DNA of 5,829 nucleotides from RZYP01 sp050256135 (GCA_050256135.1 JBFWIF010000116.1:1-5829); one strand, 5' to 3'; positions 1-5,517 are shown, counted from the first letter of the stretch. Notes: generated from the letters alone by a model not told the origin. Program-made: numbers and translations.

Positions 1-990
1 TTCCTCTGTCAAAACATCTTTCAAAAGCTCGGTACGGCGAACCGGATACGTTCCAACCTTAGACACGACAATGCCGGCTGCCCTATTCGCAAGGCGGATA
101 GCCTCATCTATCCGCAACCCGCCAGCCACACCGGCCAGCAGCGTAGCAGCTACCGTATCTCCGGCTCCGGAAACGTCAAATACTTCCTGTGCGGTAGCCG
201 GGCTGTGCAGATAATAATCTTGCTGGCCCGCTAAGGTCATTCCTTTTTCCGACCGTGTAACGACAACATTCTGAATGCCGTACAGTTCCTGTGCTTGCTT
301 TGCTACGGCTAGTACCTGTTCGTCTTCGTTAGCGACTGTTTTGCCGGCTGCTTCACACATTTCCTTCAAATTCGGTGTAATGAAATCAACACCGCGATAT
401 TTTTCCCATTGTGCGCCTTTGGGATCTATCAGAACAGGTACATTATACGCATGTGCTGTCTTAATTACTTGTTGGCAAAAAGCGTCTGAGCAAACGCCCT
501 TCGCGTAATCCGAAATAATGATACCGTCAAGTCCTTGATCAAAAAGATCTGCCAGCCAGCCATTCAGACGCGTAGTTTCTTCCGGCAGCAAATCGCCAAC
601 TTCTTCAAAATCAAGTCTGAGCATTTGCTGCGTCGCACCAATAATGCGCATTTTGGTCACCGTGGCGTGTTTCACTGACTTGATCAGCCCGCTGTAGTCT
701 ATACCTGCTTTGACCAGCATTTCCTCCAGCAGTTGGCGATTTGCATCATCGCCGGTTACACCGCCGATATAAGCCTTACAGCCAAGATGCGCCAGATTCG
801 CGGCAACGTTTGCCGCACCGCCAAGCACTGATTCTGTACGTTTGACATGGTTAACAGGCACCGGTGCTTCCGGTGAGATACGCTTGACGTCTCCGTAAAA
901 ATAGCGATCGAGCATTACGTCGCCAATAACGGCAATTTTTAAATTCTGTATTTTTTCAGTCAGAAACTTTGCACATTCAGAACCCTGCAA
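1..990 (-). CDS. rfaE1: D-glycero-beta-D-manno-heptose-7-phosphate kinase (RfaE domain I / HldE N-terminal domain), 3' end outside window
   Basis: This PfkB/ribokinase-fold sugar kinase phosphorylates D-glycero-D-manno-heptose 7-phosphate at C1 in the cytoplasm, the step after GmhA in ADP-heptose synthesis for the LPS inner core. I translated 330 codons without a stop. The N-terminal strand and sugar-binding start KIAVIGDVMLDRY is at residues 18-30, the glycine-rich GGAANVAANL at 57-66, ISDYAKG at 159-165, DPKG at 189-192, TPNLKE at 205-210 and the ATP/anion-hole motif DVSGAGDTV at 272-280, with D278 as the expected catalytic base. The start is taken as TTG at 990-988, because an SD GGAGG lies 9 nt upstream and no ATG occurs before the conserved KIAVIGD strand. 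The gene begins 4 nt after the gmhA stop. The kinase domain is essentially complete at the window edge. Whether a nucleotidylyltransferase domain follows (bifunctional HldE) or the protein ends soon (stand-alone kinase) cannot be seen. Confidence 0.95.
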   Translation of the reverse strand, partial: MQGSECAKFLTEKIQNLKIAVIGDVMLDRYFYGDVKRISPEAPVPVNHVKRTESVLGGAANVAANLAHLGCKAYIGGVTGDDANRQLLEEMLVKAGIDYSGLIKSVKHATVTKMRIIGATQQMLRLDFEEVGDLLPEETTRLNGWLADLFDQGLDGIIISDYAKGVCSDAFCQQVIKTAHAYNVPVLIDPKGAQWEKYRGVDFITPNLKEMCEAAGKTVANEDEQVLAVAKQAQELYGIQNVVVTRSEKGMTLAGQQDYYLHSPATAQEVFDVSGAGDTVAATLLAGVAGGLRIDEAIRLANRAAGIVVSKVGTYPVRRTELLKDVLTEE

Positions 991-994
991 GATC

Positions 995-1558
995 TTATTC
1001 CTCCACGATTTCACATAAAATATGCCCTATCAGGCTATGAACTTCCTGCGCTCTGGCCGTTACCTTATCAGGAATTACCAGGCAGGTATCACATACTTCA
1101 GCCATTTTGCCGCCACCGGCAGCGGTCATGCCAATTGTTTTGATGGCTTTGCTCTTTGCTTCTTCAATAGCAGCCAGAACATTTGCGCTATTGCCGGAAG
1201 TCGAAACTGCCACCAACACATCTCCTGCATTGCCCAAAGCTTCCACCTGACGGGCAAAAACGCGCTCATAGCCGTAGTCATTGGCAATCGCAGTCAAAAT
1301 AGAAGTATCTACCGTAAGCGCTATCGCCGGCAACCCTGCACGCTCTTTTTGAAAACGTCCTACTATTTCTGCCGCCCAGTGTTGAGAATCCGCAGCACTG
1401 CCGCCGTTGCCGCAGAACATTATTTTATGCCCGCTGGCTAATGCTACCTTCATCATTACCCCGGCAAGGGCAATCTCTTTCATCAGTTTCTTGCTATTAC
1501 GCACTTTTTGTACTAAGCGCAGGTGTTCTTCAAATCTCTGCTCGATTATCTCCATCAT
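995..1558 (-). CDS. gmhA: Phosphoheptose isomerase (sedoheptulose-7-phosphate isomerase)
   Basis: GmhA converts sedoheptulose 7-phosphate to D-glycero-D-manno-heptose 7-phosphate, the first committed step of ADP-heptose synthesis, in the cytoplasm; the family is a homotetramer with a SIS fold. The 187-residue length is close to that of the E. coli enzyme. Visible motifs are CGNGGSAADSQHWAAE at 49-64, with H60 and E64 matching the zinc-ligand pair; AIANDYG at 90-96; the SIS phosphate-binding STSGNS at 119-124; and AQEVH at 170-174 with Q171 and H179 in the positions of the remaining zinc ligands. Two ATGs are adjacent (1558-1556 and 1555-1553). A GAGGG at 1565-1561 is better spaced for the second, so the true product may be one residue shorter. 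The gene starts 9 nt after the lptD-like stop and is followed 4 nt later by the heptose kinase, placing consecutive enzymes in one operon. Confidence 0.96.
   Translation of the reverse strand: MMEIIEQRFEEHLRLVQKVRNSKKLMKEIALAGVMMKVALASGHKIMFCGNGGSAADSQHWAAEIVGRFQKERAGLPAIALTVDTSILTAIANDYGYERVFARQVEALGNAGDVLVAVSTSGNSANVLAAIEEAKSKAIKTIGMTAAGGGKMAEVCDTCLVIPDKVTARAQEVHSLIGHILCEIVEE
1000..1004 (-). promoter_or_regulatory. Shine-Dalgarno of rfaE1 inside the end of gmhA
   Basis: GGAGG on the minus strand lies within the last two Glu codons (GAG GAA) before the gmhA TAA and 9 nt before the TTG at 990-988. It is the only good SD for the kinase and supports the TTG start. The overlap with the gmhA 3' end suggests translational coupling. 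Confidence 0.7.
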
Positions 1559-1567
1559 AGCCCTCGC

Positions 1568-3058
1568 TTACCATCTCACCAGATCATATTTGATGTGCCA
1601 GGATTTGTCACCCTCGGCTTTCTTATCACGATATTCAATCTCTATCTGCCAGCAGCAGAAATTATGCGTGTAACGCCAGTCTTGTTCATAGACATCACCA
1701 TTGCCCAAGTCATACCTGTTTACAAAAGTCAAACTATTGTTCTTATCAAATTGATAAGTCAACCCATTCTGTAATTCTTCAGACATATCCGGTCTGTTGT
1801 ATTTAAAAAGATCTTCTTCCGATTTTTCCCAATAATAACTTGTCCACGTATTCCACCGATCATCAAACTTTTTACCAAGGGTGGCATTGTAGGTCATAGT
1901 ATTTGTCTTAGAATCGTCATAGCTTTCTTTCTTCTGTTTGGCACCTACGCCAAAGTTCAAGAACAAACTCTTGTCTTGGTCAAAGTAAATGCGATCATGA
2001 TTTACCCTGATACCATATTCTGTGTGCCAGCTCTCAATAGCATCCTCTTTCCATAAACCACGATTATAATATGCGCTGTAGGAAAGCGGCAATCCATCAC
2101 TAATGCGTTGATTCTTCAAGCCAACAGTAATATCTGATTCCTTTTTGATCCAATTATCATCGCCGTCTTCGCTCCAGCTATCCTGGACCTTAGCATAATA
2201 ATCCTTGGTCTCGTACTTAATGCCGTAGGTCGGTTTATAGCCGTTTTTATCAGTATAGTTGAAATCACCTAGGGCTGCGAGGCGTTCACTGAAATTATAT
2301 TCATAATGAAATTTCATTTTCAATCCATCATTGTCACTATAACCCAACTTCGGTGCAAAACTTTGTTCCTGCTTGCCATCCATTTGGTTAACCCAAATAT
2401 CTCTGGAATATATATGCTTACCCTTGATATATATCTTCACGTCATGAGCCACTATTTTTTCTTTTGGATAAATTTCAACTTTTTTCGCCGTTATCAAGAC
2501 GCAAGGGTCATGTTCGACAGCCGGGCAGCGAGTCGTCTGACCGCCTTCATCAAGAGTTATGACGTCTGGCATAATAATTGCATGGTCAGCTTTAAAGAAG
2601 TCTTTGCCGCTGATACCGTCTATCTTCTTGATTTCACCAGTTTTATTATTAAAATTGTAATGCAGCCATTCGCCTTTCATTTCAGCGTCTGGTTCAGTCA
2701 AACGGCCGCCGCTTTGCAGAAAAACATCTCCTGACTGCATATTGCCTTCTACTTTGGCAGTATAAAGAGTCTGCTGCCCCTGCAAAATGCGGACATTACC
2801 AGTCGCAGAAAAATCACCTGTATCCTTATGATAAAGTACATTGTCGCCATATAAAATAATCGGAAGAACCTGTTTTTGTTCACCTTTGGCTTTCTTTGCC
2901 GCTTTTACAGAAGTTTGCTCTACAGGCAATGTCTCTTCAACTTCAAAATCAGGGCCTTGTCTGTCGCTGATCTTACTGCCATCATAATAACCGGCAGCAG
3001 AAGCTGTAGAAGCTATACTGAGTGTCAAAAGGCCAGCCAAAAGAATCTGCTTTTTCAT
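1568..3058 (-). CDS. lptD: LptD/OstA-like LPS assembly outer-membrane protein (short form)
   Basis: Predicted outer-membrane LPS translocon component that receives LPS from the periplasmic Lpt bridge and inserts it into the outer leaflet. Residues 1-21 form a Sec signal peptide (MKKQ, hydrophobic core, then ASA). Residues about 66-225 look like the OstA/LptA beta-jellyroll (LYGDNVLYHKDTGDFSATGNV and a TTRC motif at 175-178). From about 235 to the end the sequence alternates aromatic and polar residues as a beta-barrel does, ending in YDLVRW with a terminal aromatic as in BAM substrates. Cysteines occur only at 178, 186, 468 and 469. The adjacent CC in NFCCW near the C-terminus matches the CC pair of E. 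coli LptD, which forms disulfides with the N-terminal domain. At 496 residues it is much shorter than proteobacterial LptD (about 780), so a paralogous OstA-family barrel is an alternative. SD AAGGAG lies 7 nt before ATG 3058. No convincing sigma70 promoter is seen: a TTGACA at 3118-3113 has no good -10 at 16-18 nt. Confidence 0.82.
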   Translation of the reverse strand: MKKQILLAGLLTLSIASTASAAGYYDGSKISDRQGPDFEVEETLPVEQTSVKAAKKAKGEQKQVLPIILYGDNVLYHKDTGDFSATGNVRILQGQQTLYTAKVEGNMQSGDVFLQSGGRLTEPDAEMKGEWLHYNFNNKTGEIKKIDGISGKDFFKADHAIIMPDVITLDEGGQTTRCPAVEHDPCVLITAKKVEIYPKEKIVAHDVKIYIKGKHIYSRDIWVNQMDGKQEQSFAPKLGYSDNDGLKMKFHYEYNFSERLAALGDFNYTDKNGYKPTYGIKYETKDYYAKVQDSWSEDGDDNWIKKESDITVGLKNQRISDGLPLSYSAYYNRGLWKEDAIESWHTEYGIRVNHDRIYFDQDKSLFLNFGVGAKQKKESYDDSKTNTMTYNATLGKKFDDRWNTWTSYYWEKSEEDLFKYNRPDMSEELQNGLTYQFDKNNSLTFVNRYDLGNGDVYEQDWRYTHNFCCWQIEIEYRDKKAEGDKSWHIKYDLVRW

Positions 3059-3087
3059 ATAAGTTCTCCTTCATCGTAAGTTTATTT

Positions 3088-3105
3088 TGTCATTTCGAGA
3101 AATCT
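3088..3105. repeat. Core-deleted palindromic repeat unit in the lptD leader
   Basis: This is the AT-type 28-bp palindrome (see the composite elements at 3119-3232 and 3688-3809) with exactly 10 central bases missing. The full unit carries CTCG (minus-strand reading) at positions 7-10 and 17-20, so deletion between these short direct repeats explains the remnant. The outer stem ATTTC/GAAAT is intact. It lies about 30 bp upstream of the lptD-like start codon and is probably transcribed in its leader. Confidence 0.7.
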
Positions 3106-3118
3106 AATTGAATGTCAA

Positions 3119-3232
3119 AACCATAAGATCCCTCCACTACGGTCGGGATGACATAACCGGTGCGGTTCGGATGACACTATTGTTTGTCATTTCGAGTGCC
3201 CATCCTGTCATTTCGAGCGTAGTCGAGAAATC
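3119..3232. repeat. Composite palindromic repeat element A
   Basis: The element has four parts in order: a 28-bp CG-type palindrome at 3126-3153 (ATCCC...GGGAT stem), a right half-unit ending GGATGACA at about 3164-3176, a left half-unit TGTCATTTCGAG at 3185-3196, and an AT-type palindrome at 3206-3232 oriented inversely. The ends are therefore inverted repeats of each other, as in BIME-like or MITE-like elements. It matches 3688-3801 in direct orientation over 114 bp with four differences (3152, 3178, 3180, 3220). Its right tail diverges after 3232. Confidence 0.85.
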
Positions 3233-3253
3233 ATGTTCATTGCTGAAAACCCA

Positions 3254-3390
3254 AGATCCCTCCACTTCGGTCGGGATGACAAAAGCAAAACGGTCGGGAT
3301 GACATAAGAAGAATTTGGGATGGCAACCCTTCTTGTCATTTCGAACGTGCTACCCTGTCATTTCGAGCGTAGTCGAGAAATCTAATAAAT
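3254..3390. repeat. Composite palindromic repeat element M (middle)
   Basis: It has the same four-part layout as element A: a CG-type palindrome at 3254-3281 (one loop change), a CG half-unit at 3291-3304, an AT left half-unit TGTCATTTCGAA at 3334-3345 and an AT-type palindrome at 3356-3383. The central spacer is longer than in A or B and is diverged, holding a possible extra half-unit GGGATGGCA. The tail CTAATAAAT at 3382-3390 is shared with element B. The tail's last base is the first base of the TGA stop of the GIY-YIG gene. Confidence 0.8.
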
Positions 3391-3677
3391 CAAACACATT
3401 TATAGGATAAATCATTCCAAAAGGGATTCTTCTTATTTATGATATTTTCCTTCTTTTTACGTGACCAACATTTTAGTTGCTTTTCACGTGAAATAGCAGA
3501 ATATACATTTGTCGTTACTTCAAAAAAAACAAGCTTATTTACATTGTATTTAGATGTGAAACCATCAATTAACTTATTTTTGTGTTCATACAATCGTCTT
3601 ACTAAGTTATTGGTCACACCTATATATAATACTTTATTATTCCAATTGGTCAAAATATATACATAATAGTTCAACAA
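3390..3677 (-). CDS. Small GIY-YIG domain nuclease embedded in a palindromic repeat array
   Basis: The product is a single-domain GIY-YIG protein of about 95 residues, of the small UvrC-N-terminal-like (YhbQ/UPF0213-like) class; substrate and role of this class are mostly unknown. With the TTG at 3677-3675 as start, YVYIL is at 5-9, LYIG at 17-20, NLVRRLYEHK at 24-33 with the conserved active-site Arg, and REKQLKCW at 64-71 with E65 as the expected metal-binding Glu. The end NPFWNDLS at 84-91 is typical of the family. An in-frame extension to ATG 3749 exists, but its first 20 or so residues (including HPDRSGGI) are encoded by the repeat element. AGAGG at 3687-3683 sits 5 nt before the TTG, so I take the short form; the next TTG (3674) is also possible. 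The gene is visibly AT-richer than its neighbours, which suggests horizontal origin. No clear promoter of its own was found. Confidence 0.85.
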   Translation of the reverse strand: MLNYYVYILTNWNNKVLYIGVTNNLVRRLYEHKNKLIDGFTSKYNVNKLVFFEVTTNVYSAISREKQLKCWSRKKKENIINKKNPFWNDLSYKCV

Positions 3678-3682
3678 AAGCG

Positions 3683-3687
3683 CCTCT
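3683..3687 (-). promoter_or_regulatory. Shine-Dalgarno deciding the GIY-YIG start
   Basis: AGAGG on the minus strand lies 5 nt from TTG 3677-3675 and 8 nt from TTG 3674-3672. It sits just outside the repeat palindrome and favours translation from a TTG rather than from the repeat-encoded ATG at 3749. Confidence 0.5.
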
Positions 3688-3809
3688 AACCATAAGATCC
3701 CTCCACTACGGTCGGGATGAGATAACCGGTGCGGTTCGGATGACACCACTGTTTGTCATTTCGAGTGCCCATCCTGTCATTTCGAGCGCAGTCGAGAAAT
3801 CTAATAAAT
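3688..3809. repeat. Composite palindromic repeat element B (most complete copy)
   Basis: The parts are a CG-type palindrome at 3695-3722, a CG half-unit ending at 3745, an AT left half-unit at 3754-3765 and an AT-type palindrome at 3775-3802. It shares its left flank (AACCATA) with element A and its right tail (CTAATAAAT) with element M, so it appears to be the full-length form of about 122 bp. Its differences from A are at 3721, 3747, 3749 and 3789; the last falls in the palindrome loop and the first at an unpaired base. Confidence 0.85.
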
Positions 3810-3870
3810 ATGACAAAATATTGCACTTTATATTTTATCACAAAAACAGCTAATATTGTGAAATTACTAA

Positions 3871-3904
3871 AGAAAAGTGAGCATACCGGAAATGATATGC
3901 TCAC
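3871..3904 (-). terminator. Intrinsic terminator of the exported-protein operon
   Basis: GTGAGCATA at 3877-3885 pairs perfectly with TATGCTCAC at 3896-3904 (9 bp, 10-nt loop). On the minus strand the stem is followed by TTTTCT and further T residues. It lies 35 bp downstream of the stop codon at 3940 and separates this operon from the repeat array. Confidence 0.85.
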
Positions 3905-3939
3905 CTGATTGTTAAAAATATTAAAGAATCGCCGCTCCC

Positions 3940-4920
3940 TTATTTAGCTGCTTTAGTAGATGTAGTTTCAGGGAAAATATTGACGTCAGTATTGACTGTC
4001 TGAACCAAGCCTTCCAACGGCATATCATTCGCAACCTGTACAAAGGTCGTAGCACCGACTGGAATAGTTACAGATTTGCCAGTTACAAAAGCTCCGCCAA
4101 TAGCACCGATTGGTCCAAAAATAATCATGCCGCCGATGGTAGCACCTGCTGCACCTGCTGCTGTCTTAGCTTCTTGTTTCGCAAGATCGCCGACAAATAC
4201 CGGCACTTCAGTACTGTCAATTGCGATAACACTGGTAAAGTTAATATCTATGCGTGCATCACGGCCAAAACTTTTAGGCTGTACTATTTTGGCAATAGTG
4301 CCTGCACCAACTGCGCCTTTCGGCAACACAAGTACATCGCCGACATAAACATTATCAGCTGTCTTAAAGTGTACCTGATCACCAACACGGTTTGTTTTGC
4401 TGCTGATTTCTTCTGTAAAAGCTACCTTAACAAGCGTATCCTTAGGCAACGTTACATTTTCAGTAGTAAGTCTGGCATCTGGGAAAGCGACCTGCATCAA
4501 GTTTTCTAAGCGTGTAGCCAAGCTGTTTTGCGCGTCCACCTTGCCATAGAGCATATTTTCTATTCTTTCCAGACGTGTCTTAGCAGGAGCTTCCGACATT
4601 GCCTGCGTGAACTGCCATTCGGCTGCATTCAACTTCGCAGCAAAGGACAAACTGCCGCTTCCTTTCACACCAAAAAGATAAGAATACAGATTATCGACGC
4701 GTGTTAAAATCGGGTCGCTGGTTTTCACGCCATAAACATCAGTTTCAAGGCTTTCCACCCTTGTCATTAGTGCTCCTGCCTGTTCCGTACCGTACAAGAA
4801 CTTTTCCATAACAACCATTTTTTCAGGTCCAGTCTGCGGTTTCAATCCCGCAGCAAACCCGGGGAGAACGGAAGTCAGACAAAAAAGAACAGTCAACAGT
4901 AAAGTCAGTAGTTTTTTCAC
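3940..4920 (-). CDS. Exported protein with 20-residue repeats, beta-rich domain and glycine-rich hydrophobic hairpin; function unknown
   Basis: I do not recognise a named family. The signal peptide spans about 1-24 (MKKLLTLLLTVLFCLTSV... GFAA). Residues 45-146 contain four copies of a 20-residue repeat with a pattern close to L-x-x-R-(V/L)-(E/D)-x-(L/I)-x-x-x-(Y/F)-G: 45-64, 65-84, 107-126 and 127-146, the last losing the YG. R54, R74, R116 and R137 occupy equivalent places. Residues about 155-245 look all-beta (KDTLVKVAFTEEISSK, VGDQVHF, LVLPKGAVGAGTI, then a VPV strand). A segment at 255-281 (AAGAAGATIGG...IGAIGGAFVTG) resembles a glycine-zipper membrane hairpin and is followed by another beta strand with IPVGATTFVQV. 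The start is GTG at 4920-4918 with SD GGAGG 7 nt upstream. The gene follows the preceding one by 32 bp and is co-terminated at 3871-3904. An envelope-associated structural or anchoring role is inference only. Confidence 0.85.
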   Translation of the reverse strand: MKKLLTLLLTVLFCLTSVLPGFAAGLKPQTGPEKMVVMEKFLYGTEQAGALMTRVESLETDVYGVKTSDPILTRVDNLYSYLFGVKGSGSLSFAAKLNAAEWQFTQAMSEAPAKTRLERIENMLYGKVDAQNSLATRLENLMQVAFPDARLTTENVTLPKDTLVKVAFTEEISSKTNRVGDQVHFKTADNVYVGDVLVLPKGAVGAGTIAKIVQPKSFGRDARIDINFTSVIAIDSTEVPVFVGDLAKQEAKTAAGAAGATIGGMIIFGPIGAIGGAFVTGKSVTIPVGATTFVQVANDMPLEGLVQTVNTDVNIFPETTSTKAAK

Positions 4921-4952
4921 AAGAACACCTCCATTTTTTCAAGTTTCTCTAA

Positions 4953-5504
4953 TTAGCCCTTAGTAATATCTTTAAAAGTATTGCGGCAGACTTTAGCGAA
5001 TTGATCATGTTTCCAATCGTCACGAACTACAAAAGCATACTCTATCTCATCAGTTTTATTAATTTTCTTGGAATATACTTTATTAGTAAAAGCATTCACA
5101 GCCATGACATCTGCATTGATTTCCAGTTTTGCCATCATTTCTTTGCCTCTGTTGTCGCTGTCTTCTTCAAGATCATTCAGACGAACCATCAAAATTATAT
5201 CAGCACCGGATGCTTTTAAAATACGGCGCAGCATAGCTTCGTTAGGGCCTTTTTTGCCAACTTCTTTGTAGTTTTCTTTAGCGAGAATCGGTTCCATAAT
5301 CTCGTCACCAACTAAATCATAAGAAGGATATTTGAAAAAACCAACTGCTTCTTTCATAAAAACCGCACTGGCGTTATTTTCTTCTGTTTCCATATTGACC
5401 AATGGTAATACAACAACTTTCGCGGCTTCCGCTTTGCCCATAGCCGGCGCTGCAAAAAAACATGCCATAACCGCTACTGCCAAGAATCTGAAAAACTTTT
5501 TCAT
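4953..5504 (-). CDS. Exported protein of unknown function, first gene of a two-gene operon
   Basis: The product has 183 residues. I choose ATG 5504 (MKKFFRF), because a GGGAGG SD lies 7 nt upstream; the longer form would begin at a TTG overlapping that SD. Residues 1-27 form a Sec signal peptide, with AEA before the mature start AKVVVLPL. C15 (VMAC) is a poor lipobox candidate because it would leave a very short signal. The mature part begins with a KVVVLPL strand. It then has a helix ending near FFKYPSYDLVGDE (56-68), a basic/polar stretch to EVGKKGPNEAM, and LRRILKASGADIILMVRLNDLEE (92-114) as helix plus strand. It closes with beta strands including LEINADVMAVNAFTNKVYSKKI (127-148). This order, VLP strand and then GADIILMVRL strand, is reminiscent of CsgG/GNA1162-like periplasmic folds, but that is a weak fold-level guess. 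It is probably co-expressed with the repeat protein 32 bp downstream. Confidence 0.85.
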   Translation of the reverse strand: MKKFFRFLAVAVMACFFAAPAMGKAEAAKVVVLPLVNMETEENNASAVFMKEAVGFFKYPSYDLVGDEIMEPILAKENYKEVGKKGPNEAMLRRILKASGADIILMVRLNDLEEDSDNRGKEMMAKLEINADVMAVNAFTNKVYSKKINKTDEIEYAFVVRDDWKHDQFAKVCRNTFKDITKG

Positions 5505-5511
5505 CGCAAAA

Positions 5512-5517
5512 CCTCCC
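5512..5517 (-). promoter_or_regulatory. Shine-Dalgarno fixing the start at 5504
   Basis: GGGAGG on the minus strand is 7 nt before ATG 5504-5502. The alternative upstream TTG (5519-5517) overlaps this SD and so cannot use it. Confidence 0.75.

Larger units (their letters stand above)
3254..3809. mobile_element. Candidate mobile cassette: GIY-YIG nuclease gene between composite palindromic repeats
   Basis: An AT-rich GIY-YIG gene fills the space between elements M and B, with its stop codon touching the end of M and its start only about 10 bp from the boundary of B. Elements A and M are separated by only 21 bp, so the gene looks like an insertion into, or a passenger of, a repeat array. The segment ending in B shares its right tail (CTAATAAAT) with M, giving direct repeats of about 57 bp on both sides (about 3333-3390 and 3753-3809). 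That could allow excision or duplication by recombination. Mobility is inference; no target-site duplication was identified. Confidence 0.4.

Noticed and set aside
275..508. Plus-strand open frame of 77 codons
   Set aside because: Lies antisense within the clearly coding heptose kinase; no homology-like features.
1022..1774. Overlapping plus-strand frames opposite gmhA and the end of lptD
   Set aside because: Shadows of strongly supported minus-strand genes.
2306..2734. 142-codon plus-strand frame opposite the lptD-like gene
   Set aside because: Antisense to a coherent signal-peptide/jellyroll/barrel protein; composition looks like reversed coding sequence.
3113..3118. TTGACA as -35 of an lptD operon promoter
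   Set aside because: At 16-18 bp downstream the sequence (AAATGA and neighbours) is not an acceptable -10; TAAACT at 3084-3079 is 28 bp away.
3108..3302. 64-codon plus-strand frame in the repeat array
   Set aside because: It is a translation of the palindromic repeats (VISSVVEK, SVGMTK), not a protein gene.
3356..3383. AT-type palindrome as intrinsic terminator of the GIY-YIG gene
   Set aside because: It follows the gene directly but has no T-tract on the minus strand and an interrupted stem.
3439..3666. 75-codon plus-strand frame
   Set aside because: Antisense to the GIY-YIG gene, which has clear family motifs.
3119..3809. CRISPR array
   Set aside because: Repeats are palindromic, alternate in orientation, and the intervals between them are irregular and partly repeated themselves; no uniform unique spacers.
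3686..3904. 72-codon minus-strand frame over element B and the terminator
   Set aside because: Composed of repeat and terminator sequence; no SD-supported start and no recognisable domain.
4076..4509. Plus-strand frames opposite the repeat-containing exported protein
   Set aside because: Antisense shadows of a gene with signal peptide and good SD.
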